Below are positions 1 to 7,810 of a DNA stretch of 37,749 nucleotides, in pieces (position 1 is the stretch's first letter; each line of letters starts with the position of its first letter). Source of the stretch: Cyanobacteria bacterium REEB446 (GTDB lineage Bacteria > Cyanobacteriota > Vampirovibrionia > LMEP-6097); NCBI GenBank assembly GCA_018970325.1, contig JAGWWP010000021.1, positions 1 through 37,749 on the forward strand. The letters run 5' to 3'. The notes beneath the pieces are model-generated. The model was not told the DNA's origin and did not search any database. It was given only the letters and a program-made list of their open reading frames with translations. Made by a program: the position numbers and the translations under genes.

Positions 1-670
1 CCATAAAACAAGCTACAGTCCCAACTAGAGCGGCTAAATAAGATATTTTCTTTTTACCTATCTCAGCATTAAAACGATAATAATTTTCCATATCCTTAAT
101 CGTCTCAAAAGTATAAGACTCTAAAGCCCCTTTAAAAGAAAATATTCGAGGTGAATCAGCAAGGTATATTTCTTTTTTGGCATCCCAGACTTCTACCGAT
201 TCTTCAAGAGTCCCCGTTTTAAAATGTGCAAGCGATTTTTGAAAAATTCGCAACTGCCTATCTGTATAAAACCCACCCCAACGTACAAATTTTCCACCTA
301 CATAAAACTTCCTCGCTATTTTAAAACCAATTGCACCCTTTACCATTTGCTTTACAAATTTCTTATTCATTTCCTCAATCAAGGAATTAGTCAAAACCTC
401 ATTTGCAGATAAATGCATAACCCATGAATAAGAACAGAGAGATACAGCAAAGCTCTTCATACGGCTTACACCTAACCATTGCTTCTGGTAAACCTTATCT
501 GCATGCCTTTCTGCAATTTTCAAAGTATTATCTACACTACCATAGTCAATTACAATAACCTCTTTAGCAATTTTTTTTGCTTGCTTAATAGCCTTCTCAA
601 GATGCTTAGCATCATCACGCGTAATCATAAACACAGATATATCTGGCAATGTCTGTACTTTTGTTGACAT
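1..670 (-). CDS. Glycosyltransferase family 2, WaaE/KdtX-like (3' end outside window)
   Basis: Reading the minus strand from an ATG at 668-670 gives 223 uninterrupted codons that run off the window edge, so the C-terminus is missing. The N-terminus has the GT-A nucleotide-sugar-binding pattern of lipopolysaccharide core glycosyltransferases: a beta-strand SVFMITRD near residues 12-19, VIVIDYGSVDNT at 38-49 (family norm DSGSTD), and MHLSANE at 85-91 where the family normally has a metal-binding DxD/DADE motif. Residues 118-150 (KIARKFYVGG..VRWGGFYTDRQLRIFQ) match the middle of WaaE-like enzymes. It probably adds a sugar to a surface glycan at the inner face of the membrane. The loss of the first Asp of the DxD makes activity uncertain. 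It reads divergently from the tRNA gene to its right. Confidence 0.7.
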   Translation of the reverse strand, partial: MSTKVQTLPDISVFMITRDDAKHLEKAIKQAKKIAKEVIVIDYGSVDNTLKIAERHADKVYQKQWLGVSRMKSFAVSLCSYSWVMHLSANEVLTNSLIEEMNKKFVKQMVKGAIGFKIARKFYVGGKFVRWGGFYTDRQLRIFQKSLAHFKTGTLEESVEVWDAKKEIYLADSPRIFSFKGALESYTFETIKDMENYYRFNAEIGKKKISYLAALVGTVACFM

Positions 671-770
671 ACGGATATTATATGCCCGATTTGCATTTTC
701 AACACTTTATGAAGTGATAGAATCTATTAACGAGATCGCTGCCACAAATGCGCGAAGATCTCTAAACGAT

Positions 771-860
771 GGAGAAGTGACCGAGTGGTTTATGGTGCAG
801 TCCTGGAAAGACTGTGTACTGGTAACGGTACCGGAGGTTCGAATCCTCTCTTCTCCGCCA
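771..860 (+). tRNA. tRNA-Ser (anticodon GGA)
   Basis: The stretch folds as a class II tRNA. The seven-base acceptor GGAGAAG (771-777) pairs with CTTCTCC before discriminator G857, and CCA is encoded at 858-860. The anticodon stem CAGTC/GACTG encloses the loop CTGGAAA, with anticodon GGA at 805-807, reading serine codons UCC and UCU. A long variable arm closed by GGTA/TACC is typical of tRNA-Ser. The T-loop TTCGAAT is canonical. A strong terminator follows directly. Confidence 0.96.
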
Positions 861-870
861 GTAATAAAAG

Positions 871-908
871 AAAAAGAGATGGGGTTTTATGCCCCATCTC
901 TTTTTCTT
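871..908 (+). terminator. Rho-independent terminator after tRNA-Ser
   Basis: AAAGAGATGGGG (about 874-884) pairs with CCCCATCTCTTT (892-903) around a short TTTTAT(G) loop, and a T-rich run follows. An A-rich run precedes the stem, so the hairpin could terminate transcription from either side. Confidence 0.9.
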
Positions 909-937
909 TACTAGGGTGGTGAAGGGAGCATCCATTG

Positions 938-971
938 GTAAAAAAACGATACTCTAAAATCGTTTTTTTAC
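938..971. terminator. Second hairpin with A and T runs, probable bidirectional terminator
   Basis: A perfect 13-bp inverted repeat (938-950 with 959-971) has a seven-A run in the left arm and a seven-T run in the right arm around an 8-nt loop. It looks like an intrinsic terminator, although the GC part of the stem is small. It lies in the 200-bp gap between the tRNA and the RhuM-like gene. A small CTCTC/GAGAG hairpin also occurs at about 1005-1017. Nothing else in the gap is recognisable. Confidence 0.5.
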
Positions 972-1053
972 GTTCCTCTGGGGTGGGTGCGTGTGATTAT
1001 AATTCTCTCCATGAGAGCTTCCCTTAAACCTCTCTTCTTTGCTTTTTTGTTTA

Positions 1054-1074
1054 CTTAGAGCCTTTGGCTCTAAG
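1054..1074. repeat. Perfect 9-bp inverted repeat over the 5' end of the RhuM-like gene
   Basis: CTTAGAGCC (1054-1062) and GGCTCTAAG (1066-1074) are exact reverse complements separated by TTT. The hairpin overlaps the only upstream TTG codon (1064) from which the RhuM-like frame could start. It may be an old terminator or a rearrangement scar; an operator is less likely because no promoter is visible. Confidence 0.5.
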
Positions 1075-1894
1075 TTGTTTGGGGGAGGATGTTAAAGTCG
1101 ATGTACTCGTGCAAGATGAGACTATCTGGCTTACACAGAAAGCTATGGCGGCATTATTTGGTGTGCAAATACCAGCTATAAATAAACATGTGAAGAATAT
1201 CTTTAATGAAGGTGAACTTGATGAACAAGTGGTTATTTCCAAAATGGAAATAACCACTGAACATGGTGCCATTACAGGAAAAACTCAAACTAAGCTCACA
1301 AGCTTCTATAATCTTGATGCTGTCATCTCAGTTGGGTATCGGGTAAATTCTGCTAAGGCAACGCAGTTTAGAATCTGGGCTACCAAAACCTTGAAAGAAT
1401 TTATTCAAAAAGGCTTTGTGATTGATGATGAGCGATTGAAGCAGGGCACTAATGTCTTTGGCAAAGATTATTTTCGTGAATTATTAGAGCGTGTTCGCTC
1501 TATCCGTGCAAGTGAACGGCGAATTTGGCAACAAATTACAGATATTTTTGCAGAATGTAGTTTTGATTATGACCTACATTCAACCACTACAAAAGACTTT
1601 TACGCCATGATTCAAAACAAGTTTCACTTTGCCATTGTGGGGCAAACTGCTGCTGAAATCATTTTCACGAAAGCAGATAGAAGACTGGAGAATATGGGAT
1701 TAAGCACATGGAAGAATTCACCAGATGGGCGTATCCTAAAATCAGATGTTACTATCGCTAAAAATTACCTTTCTGAAAAAGATATAAAACGCTTAGAGCG
1801 AGCAGTCTCAGGATATTTTGATTATATTGAAGATTTAATAGAGCGTGAAAACACTTTCACCATGCAGGATTTTGCAAATAGTATAAATGAATAA
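1064..1894 (+). CDS. RhuM-family (virulence RhuM/Fic-associated) protein, apparently truncated
   Basis: The product (up to 276 residues) matches the RhuM family: DETIWLTQKAMAALFGV near residues 18-34 is the N-terminal DNA-binding-like segment, followed by NKHVKNIF, the HGAITGKTQT region, YNLDAVISVGYRVNS, FRIWAT, and a C-terminal block ending at FANSINE. Family members are usually around 320-340 residues and continue past this point, so about 50 residues appear to be missing. No ATG start is present: the frame opens after a TAA at 1025-1027 and only TTG codons (1064, 1079) or an internal GTG could initiate, with no clear ribosome-binding site. Its biochemical role is unknown; homologues often occur in mobile or defence-rich DNA. 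It is best read as a decaying or 5'/3'-truncated gene. Confidence 0.65.
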   Translation: MALSCLGEDVKVDVLVQDETIWLTQKAMAALFGVQIPAINKHVKNIFNEGELDEQVVISKMEITTEHGAITGKTQTKLTSFYNLDAVISVGYRVNSAKATQFRIWATKTLKEFIQKGFVIDDERLKQGTNVFGKDYFRELLERVRSIRASERRIWQQITDIFAECSFDYDLHSTTTKDFYAMIQNKFHFAIVGQTAAEIIFTKADRRLENMGLSTWKNSPDGRILKSDVTIAKNYLSEKDIKRLERAVSGYFDYIEDLIERENTFTMQDFANSINE

Positions 1895-2075
1895 ATAAGG
1901 GTAACACTTTTGAAATGATTCTTTAAATAAAAAGATTATTAATGAACGAAACAGAATGACCAACAAGTCTCAAAAAGCACATAAACTCACTTAATAAACT
2001 CAGAAAATAAAAACTCATTTCCGCACATGCGGTGAATAGCAACCCTATTTACCGCATAATATGCAGCGATTAATC

Positions 2076-2104
2076 TTGACTTTGCGGTGATTAACCCCTA
2101 TAAT
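2076..2104 (+). promoter_or_regulatory. Sigma70-type promoter for fic
   Basis: TTGACT (2076-2081) and TATAAT (2099-2104) are separated by exactly 17 bp, about 26 bp before the fic start codon. This is the clearest housekeeping-type promoter in the window. Confidence 0.85.
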
Positions 2105-2129
2105 CACCTTAGATAATGCGGTGATTAAC
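2083..2129. promoter_or_regulatory. Putative fic operator: direct and inverted repeats over the promoter and start
   Basis: TGCGGTGATTAAC occurs twice in the same orientation, at 2083-2095 inside the promoter spacer and at 2117-2129 ending at the ATG. An inverted copy of the core, GGTGATTA/TAATCACC (2086-2093 with 2101-2108), overlaps the -10 box. More GCGGT-type pieces lie upstream: a CCGCA/TGCGG palindrome near 2022-2033 and ACCGCA near 2051. The placement suits a repressor that binds over the -10 and the ribosome-binding site. The Fic protein has a C-terminal winged-helix-like region, so autoregulation is a reasonable inference. Confidence 0.6.
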
Positions 2130-3245
2130 ATGTGGATTCACGAAAAGAAAAATTGGACAAACTTCATATGGGGTGTGGAAGCCCTTACATCCAAGCTTGC
2201 TGATATAAGGCACCGCCAAGGACGCTTACTTGGTCGCATGGAGGGCTTGGGCTTTGAACTCAAGCGTGAAGCGAGTTTGAGCACGCTCACCAATGATATT
2301 GTCAAATCCTCCGCCATTGAAGGTGAAAACCTGAATCCAGAAGAAGTGCGTTCATCTATTGCTCGCAAACTGGGCATTAACATTGCTGGGCTTATTCCCA
2401 GCAGCCGAGACGTGGAAGGCATCGTTGAGATGATGCTGGATGCTACACAGCAATTTGTGAAACCACTAACCAAAAAGCGTATGTTCAACTGGCATGCAGC
2501 TTTGTTTCCAACGGGGCGAAGCGGAATGTATCGAATTAAAGTTGCTAGCTGGCGCACTAAGGACACTGATCCTATGCAGGTTGTTTCTGGTCCCATTGGC
2601 AAAGAAAAAGTTCATTTTGAAGCACCCAGTGCAGACCGCCTGAAAAAGGAAATGCGAGAATTTCTTGCGTGGTTTGACAACGGAGATGAAACTGACCCCG
2701 TCATTAAAGCAGGCATTGCTCACCTGTGGTTTGCAACCATTCATCCTTTTGAAGACGGTAATGGACGAATTGCAAGAGCCATTGGTGATATGGCACTAGC
2801 TCGTGCAGATGGCACACAGAATCGTTTTTACAGCCTTTCATCACAGATAGAGGCAGAACGTAAGCAATACTACGATGAGCTTGAAAAACAACAGCGTGCT
2901 ACACCTGATATCACAGACTGGCTGTCATGGTTTTTGGATTGCCTCGGTCGAGCCATTAGCAATGCCGAAATAACACTGGGTAATGTTCTATTCAAGGCAC
3001 AGCTATGGGATATCATTAACCAAAAGCCAGTCAATGACCGCCAGCGCTTGATCATTAACCGCATGCTTGAAGATAACTTTCAAGGGTTCATGAACACCTC
3101 AAAATACGCAAAACTAGCTAAATGCTCTAACGATACAGCACTCAGGGATATTCAAGAATTAAAGGAAAGAGGAATTTTTCTTCAAAATTCAAGCGGTGGA
3201 CGTAGTACCAGTTATAGATTACCTAATCTAAATGAACTTCCATAG
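2130..3245 (+). CDS. Fic-domain AMP-transferase (DUF4172 N-terminus, class II)
   Basis: The Fic core motif HPFEDGNGRIAR is complete at residues 205-216, including the catalytic His and the anion-binding GNGR loop. Fic proteins usually transfer AMP from ATP to a protein hydroxyl. An N-terminal SSAIEGE motif at about 60-66 matches the inhibitory (S/T)xxxE(G/N) helix, placing it in class II, self-inhibited in cis. The N-terminus (MWIHEKKNWTNF.W) fits DUF4172. A winged-helix-like C-terminus (about 300-365) suggests DNA binding. The ATG at 2130 fits the family start better than the GTG nine bases upstream. Two hand-counted 60-base lines inside the gene are 52-53% GC, against 32% in one line of the next gene, suggesting transfer. 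The targets are unknown. The next gene is convergent. Confidence 0.9.
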   Translation: MWIHEKKNWTNFIWGVEALTSKLADIRHRQGRLLGRMEGLGFELKREASLSTLTNDIVKSSAIEGENLNPEEVRSSIARKLGINIAGLIPSSRDVEGIVEMMLDATQQFVKPLTKKRMFNWHAALFPTGRSGMYRIKVASWRTKDTDPMQVVSGPIGKEKVHFEAPSADRLKKEMREFLAWFDNGDETDPVIKAGIAHLWFATIHPFEDGNGRIARAIGDMALARADGTQNRFYSLSSQIEAERKQYYDELEKQQRATPDITDWLSWFLDCLGRAISNAEITLGNVLFKAQLWDIINQKPVNDRQRLIINRMLEDNFQGFMNTSKYAKLAKCSNDTALRDIQELKERGIFLQNSSGGRSTSYRLPNLNELP

Positions 3246-3259
3246 TTTCTAGAGTTTTA

Positions 3260-4504
3260 TTAGACACTCGCTATCAAAGCTTTCCAAGGCAAAGCCAGTA
3301 CTTCATCATTAAGACCGTAAGCTTCCTCACCAGTATATAAAATAAGTCCTTTTTCTATATTAGCCTTGGGATAGGATTCTCTAAAAGCTAGGATGCCTCT
3401 TGCATCGTGTTTTGTGAGATTAGACTTAGCCTTAATTTCTATTGGATAGAATTTAGCATCTATTTCCAGTAATAGATCTATCTCTGCACCACCGTTAGAA
3501 CGCCAGTGGTAAAAAGAAGGTGCTATTTTTAATGATTGAGCTAATCTGAAAATCATATTTATGCAAAAAGTTTCAAATAAAGCTCCCCAAAGTGGATGAG
3601 CAGCGAGAGCTTCTGCTGAAGAGATTCTCTGCAAGTAGCATAGTAAACCAGTATCCATAAAGTAACCTTTAGTTTTTTTGGAGACTCGCTTGGTGAGATT
3701 ATTAGAGTAAGCTATTACTTCACGCCATTGATAACCATAGATTAATATATCCAACCACTTAGAAGCCTGTTTGGGAGAGAGACCTAAATCTCTTCCCAAC
3801 TGTGATTTATTTATTTCCTGTGCGCTATACGCTGCTATTAAAGAGACGAAGCGTGAGAATAAACTTAGATCACTGATGTCTGCAAACATACGAACGTCTC
3901 TTTCTATATAAGTTTGCATATAAGATTTAAAGTAATCTGGAATAAATTCTTCTTCAAAGTCTAAAGTAGCAGGAAAGCTGCCCTGCCAGACTGTTTGATA
4001 TAAAGTTTTATTTAGTTTTAGCGTGCTACTTACTTTATTTTGAAGACTATTCGGGCTTTTTAAATAAGCCTCGAGCCAATGCCTTTCCCCTTGGTCAGCT
4101 ATTTCATAAGCAGTCATACCCTCTAACTCAAGAATACCAACCCTACCAGCAAGGCTTTCAGAGATATTTCGAATGATAGATATATTCTGTGAACCCGTTA
4201 TAATGTACTGCCCCTTTTGAGGTGACTTATCAACTCTTCTTTTAATCGCTGGGATTAATTCTGGTACATATTGAATTTCATCTAAAATAAGTGGAGCAGG
4301 AAAATTGTCTAAAAAGCGGTCTGGATCTTTTCGTGCCTCAAATAAATCTTGCACTGGATCAAAGGTAATAGATTTTAAATTCTTGAAAACCTTTTCCATT
4401 AAAGTCGATTTACCTACTTGCCGAGCACCTTTCAGTAAGACTATCTTAAAATTTTTGCTTAGCTTTAATAATTTATCTTCAAGATGCCTATGAATATAAG
4501 TCAT
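3260..4504 (-). CDS. AAA-family ATPase with DUF4143 domain
   Basis: A P-loop GARQVGKST (26-34), Walker B PLILDEIQ (71-78) and a sensor-like YIITGSQN (100-107) mark an ATPase of the family that carries a C-terminal DUF4143 domain. The C-terminal part has GGAEIDLLLE (338-347) followed by PIEIKAK (354-360), the spacing of a PD-(D/E)xK nuclease-like fold common in this family. At 414 residues it has normal length. Members are common in bacteria and archaea and often transferred; no cellular function is firmly established, and DNA maintenance or toxin-antitoxin-like roles have been suggested. It converges on fic with a 14-bp gap. A long palindrome abuts its start codon. A decayed second copy lies at about 7863-7957. 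Confidence 0.85.
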   Translation of the reverse strand: MTYIHRHLEDKLLKLSKNFKIVLLKGARQVGKSTLMEKVFKNLKSITFDPVQDLFEARKDPDRFLDNFPAPLILDEIQYVPELIPAIKRRVDKSPQKGQYIITGSQNISIIRNISESLAGRVGILELEGMTAYEIADQGERHWLEAYLKSPNSLQNKVSSTLKLNKTLYQTVWQGSFPATLDFEEEFIPDYFKSYMQTYIERDVRMFADISDLSLFSRFVSLIAAYSAQEINKSQLGRDLGLSPKQASKWLDILIYGYQWREVIAYSNNLTKRVSKKTKGYFMDTGLLCYLQRISSAEALAAHPLWGALFETFCINMIFRLAQSLKIAPSFYHWRSNGGAEIDLLLEIDAKFYPIEIKAKSNLTKHDARGILAFRESYPKANIEKGLILYTGEEAYGLNDEVLALPWKALIASV

Positions 4505-4551
4505 AATTACCTAACAGTTTATCCTTCACGGGGATAAACCGCAAGGTAATT
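4505..4551. promoter_or_regulatory. 47-bp two-part palindrome abutting the ATPase start codon
   Basis: AATTACCT (4505-4512) pairs with AGGTAATT (4544-4551), and GTTTATCC (4517-4524) pairs with GGATAAAC (4532-4539). A symmetric 4-nt mismatch lies on each side, with a 7-nt centre. The left edge touches the ATG of the minus-strand ATPase. It could be an operator, an mRNA hairpin covering the ribosome-binding site, or the scar of a mobile cassette end. It lies between two divergent genes. Confidence 0.6.
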
Positions 4552-4604
4552 TTCAGATCTACCACTTTGCAAAGTCCACTTAATTATTGTTAAAATCAGG
4601 AACC

Positions 4605-5828
4605 ATGCTAGTTAACATCCTTGAAGAAAATAATAACTGCGAGCTTATATTTTCCGCTGAGCTTCCAAATGCTCGATCGAAAAGGTATATCAAAAAGATT
4701 CTAAAAAAATATGGGGAAAGAGTCTTATTAGAAGAAGCTACCCTAGAGGTGGCTTTGCTTTCTGAATTTAGAGAAGAGTGGATCGAAGAGGCACAGAAAA
4801 GATTAGGGTATAATTTCTTGAAAAATTTTTTTTACAAGGTAGAGAACTTTAAAGTCAAAGGAAAAGGACATCCAATATACTTTGAATGCATTTCTTTTTT
4901 CTCTAAGCCCTTATCACCAGAGCATTACAAAGGCTTTGAACTTGAGCTAAAAATCCCTGAAATCGATAGAGAGAATTACATTAATATGAGAGTCGATGAG
5001 ATTTTCTATGATCTAGCCGAGCATCACCTAACTGATGAAAATGTTAAACCACCTAATAAGGTAGAAGCCGATATTAAAGTCATAGACAGGGATACTGGAG
5101 AGGAACTTGAAGAGCTTTCAGAAAGTTTTTTTGACTTTGTTGAGACTGGAACTTTTCCAGATATCATATTAAACGAAATTAAGAACTATAAAGCTGGAGA
5201 CACTTTCGAAGTGGAGTTTAAAGTCAGTGAGACAGAGGAAGATGAATGGCTTCGAGATGAATATCTAGGTCAAACCCTGATTTATAAAATAAAAATCAAT
5301 GCAGTTTATAGAGAAGTTGTCCCACAGCGACCTTATACAGATACGTTAGCCCAAAAACTTGGCTATGAAAATCTAGAAGGAGTTATAAATAAAGCTAAAG
5401 AAAGACAAGCACTCTACGAAGCTGATATTTACGAAGATACATTGTTCGGAGAATACTTAGCGAAGGTCGCAGAAAATTTACAGCTTAAACCTACAGAGAA
5501 TATGATTTTTGCAACAAAACTTGAATTAGGGATTATAGACGAAGATGGGGACTCTCTTATAGAAGATAGTAGTTGGAACTCTGATGAATACATCATTCGA
5601 GAAATCTTCGAAAAAGTTCTCGCACCTCAAATCTTTGTTGCCGAAGGTATGTGCATGTATGAAGAGCCTTTGATTCAAATGGCTTTAAAAGCAAGTGGTA
5701 ATGATGCGGATAAAGAGGTAATTTCTGATAAAGTACTTGAACTTGCTCTAAAAAAAAATATCGAATGGTTAAAGATGAATATTGAAAAATTAGTTACCGT
5801 AAAATTAATTGACTATGCTCCCTGTTAA
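4605..5828 (+). CDS. Trigger-factor-like chaperone, divergent
   Basis: The 407-residue product follows trigger-factor order without strong signature motifs. A KKILKKYGERVLLEEA segment resembles the end of the ribosome-binding domain. Residues about 150-235 (KAGDTFEVEFKV.. then YLGQTLIYKIKINAVYREVVPQ) resemble the FKBP-type domain and its exit, and DTLAQKLGYENLEGVINKAKER resembles the LDDEFAKKLGFETLEELK step into the C-terminal helical domain. The family GFRxGxxP ribosome-docking loop is absent and the N-terminus seems about 30 residues short. It may be a chaperone that does not dock at the usual ribosomal site, or a specialised partner of a neighbouring accessory protein. ATG 4605 with AGGA just upstream is preferred over a TTG at 4587. 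Recognition rests on pattern only. Confidence 0.55.
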   Translation: MLVNILEENNNCELIFSAELPNARSKRYIKKILKKYGERVLLEEATLEVALLSEFREEWIEEAQKRLGYNFLKNFFYKVENFKVKGKGHPIYFECISFFSKPLSPEHYKGFELELKIPEIDRENYINMRVDEIFYDLAEHHLTDENVKPPNKVEADIKVIDRDTGEELEELSESFFDFVETGTFPDIILNEIKNYKAGDTFEVEFKVSETEEDEWLRDEYLGQTLIYKIKINAVYREVVPQRPYTDTLAQKLGYENLEGVINKAKERQALYEADIYEDTLFGEYLAKVAENLQLKPTENMIFATKLELGIIDEDGDSLIEDSSWNSDEYIIREIFEKVLAPQIFVAEGMCMYEEPLIQMALKASGNDADKEVISDKVLELALKKNIEWLKMNIEKLVTVKLIDYAPC

Positions 5829-5839
5829 CCGAAAATAAG

Positions 5840-5966
5840 CATAAACTCTCTTCTTTACTCGGCACTTGCGAGCAAAGCTCTCCCCAAAAGCACTTTGGTC
5901 ACCTTTGATTTGTAACCATTCATCTTTTTTAAGACGGCAATGGATGAATTGCAAGAGCCCTTGGTG
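5840..5966 (+). pseudogene. Relic of a second fic gene (upstream piece plus Fic-motif piece)
   Basis: Bases 5899-5966 align with fic 2720-2787 at about 60 of 68 positions. The Fic motif is still legible (HxF.DGNG.IARA), but the codons for W, E and R have become stops TGA, TAA and TGA, and HPF reads HLF. The piece at 5840-5880 resembles the sequence upstream of fic (1979-2003) joined to a fic N-terminal fragment, though more weakly. The relic sits between the trigger-factor-like gene and the DUF262 gene. Confidence 0.85.
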
Positions 5967-5972
5967 GGGGCT

Positions 5973-5981
5973 TGGTATAAT
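5973..5981 (+). promoter_or_regulatory. Extended -10 promoter for the DUF262 gene
   Basis: TGGTATAAT ends at 5981, a perfect TATAAT preceded by the TGn extension, 32 bp before the start codon. No matching -35 is obvious, which extended -10 promoters can tolerate. It follows the fic relic directly. Confidence 0.5.
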
Positions 5982-6013
5982 TTAGGTTAAATATAATAAA
6001 AACGTTATAACAA

Positions 6014-7795
6014 ATGCAAAAATACGCAGTAAATCAACAATTAATTGAAACACTTTTAGCTTGGGTAAACTCTGGAGAAATTGCAATCCCAGAAATTCAA
6101 AGACCTTTTGTTTGGGATAATTCAAAAGTTCGCGATTTAATGGACAGCCTGTATCAAGGTTATCCGGTTGGTTATGTTATCGCTTGGAGAAATCCAAACG
6201 TGCGATTGAAAGACGGCAGTTTAAGCGAAGGCAAAAAAATCCTCATTGATGGACAACAGCGTGTAACTGCATTAACGGCTGCCATTCTTGGGCAATATGT
6301 AATAAATAAAACCTACGAGAGAGTAAAAATCAAAATTGCCTTTCATCCAATTGACGAAAGGTTTGAAGTCCAAAACCCTGCAATTCTAAAAGATAAAACC
6401 TGGCTCCCAGACATTTCACAAGCAATCAATGGAGATCTCTTTGAAATCGCCGATCAATATTTTGCACTTAATCCAGACGTTGACAAGAAACAAGTTCGCA
6501 ACGCTTTTTCTAACTTAATGAACATTCCGAAAAAACAAATCGGGATTATAGAACTAGCTGCTGACCTAGACATTGAAACCGTTACCGAAATTTTTATTCG
6601 CATCAATTCAAAAGGTGTTGTGCTTAGTCAAGCAGACTTTGCAATGAGCAAAATCGCTTCCAATACAGAATACAACGGTAACGAATTACGAAAAGCTATT
6701 GATTACTTCTGTCATCTATGCATTGCCCCTGAATTTTATAAGCACATTGAGAATGACAAAGAATTTACGGAAACAGAATTTTTTCAAAAAATACAATGGC
6801 TCAAAACTGAGAATGAAGATTTATACGACCCTGACTACAACGATTTAATTCGTGTTGCCTTTACAACACAATTCAATAGAGGAAGACTGTCTGACTTGGT
6901 GAGCTTATTATCAGGCAGAAATTTTGAAACACGAACTTATGAAGACACAATAGCTGAACAATCGTTTGCGACATTAAAAACAGGTGTCATAAATTTCATC
7001 AACGAAACCAACTTCAAACGATTTTTAATGATAATAAAATCAGCAGGTTTTATTTCCCCAAAACTTATCCGTTCACAAAACGCAATCAATTTTGCTTACA
7101 TAATTTATCTCAAACTAAAAGAATTAGGTATTAATTCAGTCGCCATAGAAAGCTATGTAAGACGTTGGCTAGTTTACAGTATCCTGACGGGTCGTTATTC
7201 TGGTTCACCAGAAAGTACCTTTGACTTCGACATCAAACAAATTTCACAGAAACCTTTTGACCAATACTTGAGAGAAAAAGAAGAAGGTGAACTTTCAGAT
7301 GCATTTTGGAATGCTTCACTGCCACAGAGTTTAGACACATCCGTTGCAAGTAGTCCTTACTTTCACGTTTTCTTAGCAGCACAAGTTAAAGCTAACGACA
7401 GAGGATTTTTATCAAAAGACATTTTAGTTGGTGAGCTCGTTTCACTTCGTGGTGATATTCATCATTTGTTCCCGAAGGACTATCTGAAAAAGAATGGGCT
7501 AGACAAGAGTAAATATAACCAAATTGCAAACTATGTCTATATGCAATCGGAAATCAACATTAAAGTCGGCAACAAATCGCCTAGAGATTATTTTGAAATT
7601 ATTACAACTCAAATACAAGACAGTAGCAGACAAGTAAGCGGACTTTCAACTCAACAAGAACTTTTGGGTAACTTGCAAATGAATGCTGTACCAGCAGAAA
7701 TAATGCAAATGAGCATTAACAATTACAACGACTTCTTGACTGCAAGACGAAAGCTTATGGCTATAAAAATCAAAGAATATTACCACTCACTGTAA
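6014..7795 (+). CDS. GmrSD-type restriction protein (DUF262 plus C-terminal HNH-like domain)
   Basis: The N-terminal DUF262 domain shows [11 protein letters not shown] (25-35) and the hallmark DGQQR (79-83), which in GmrSD and BrxU belongs to the NTP-binding/hydrolysing site. Near the C-terminus [12 protein letters not shown] (480-491), followed by conserved Asn residues around 510-525, forms an HNH-like nuclease motif. The 593-residue single chain therefore resembles a fused GmrS-GmrD type IV enzyme that cuts modified, for example glucosylated, phage DNA. It stands alone between two relics of the fic-ATPase cassette, with no methylase beside it, as expected for type IV systems. It is more AT-rich than fic. 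Substrate specificity cannot be told from sequence. Confidence 0.85.
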   Translation: MQKYAVNQQLIETLLAWVNSGEIAIPEIQRPFVWDNSKVRDLMDSLYQGYPVGYVIAWRNPNVRLKDGSLSEGKKILIDGQQRVTALTAAILGQYVINKTYERVKIKIAFHPIDERFEVQNPAILKDKTWLPDISQAINGDLFEIADQYFALNPDVDKKQVRNAFSNLMNIPKKQIGIIELAADLDIETVTEIFIRINSKGVVLSQADFAMSKIASNTEYNGNELRKAIDYFCHLCIAPEFYKHIENDKEFTETEFFQKIQWLKTENEDLYDPDYNDLIRVAFTTQFNRGRLSDLVSLLSGRNFETRTYEDTIAEQSFATLKTGVINFINETNFKRFLMIIKSAGFISPKLIRSQNAINFAYIIYLKLKELGINSVAIESYVRRWLVYSILTGRYSGSPESTFDFDIKQISQKPFDQYLREKEEGELSDAFWNASLPQSLDTSVASSPYFHVFLAAQVKANDRGFLSKDILVGELVSLRGDIHHLFPKDYLKKNGLDKSKYNQIANYVYMQSEINIKVGNKSPRDYFEIITTQIQDSSRQVSGLSTQQELLGNLQMNAVPAEIMQMSINNYNDFLTARRKLMAIKIKEYYHSL

Positions 7796-7810
7796 ACGCT
7801 TAAAACAAGA

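Noticed and set aside
771-860. tRNA-Ser as integration site of a genomic island
   Set aside because: No second copy of the tRNA 3' end and no integrase gene was seen downstream.
714-914. A 66-codon frame over the tRNA
   Set aside because: It runs through tRNA-Ser and its terminator and has no start signals.
1229-1257. A perfect 12-bp inverted repeat inside the RhuM-like gene
   Set aside because: It encodes residues in a segment (VVISKMEITT) typical of the family, so protein constraint explains it; no regulatory role can be supported.
2138-2744. Open frames on the minus strand inside fic
   Set aside because: They lie wholly within the strongly supported fic gene, have no ribosome-binding sites and resemble no family.
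2130-7795. Complete BREX, DISARM or similar multi-gene defence system
   Set aside because: No methylase, PglX/PglZ, helicase or phospholipase-type genes are present. Only stand-alone Fic, DUF4143 ATPase and DUF262 genes can be supported.
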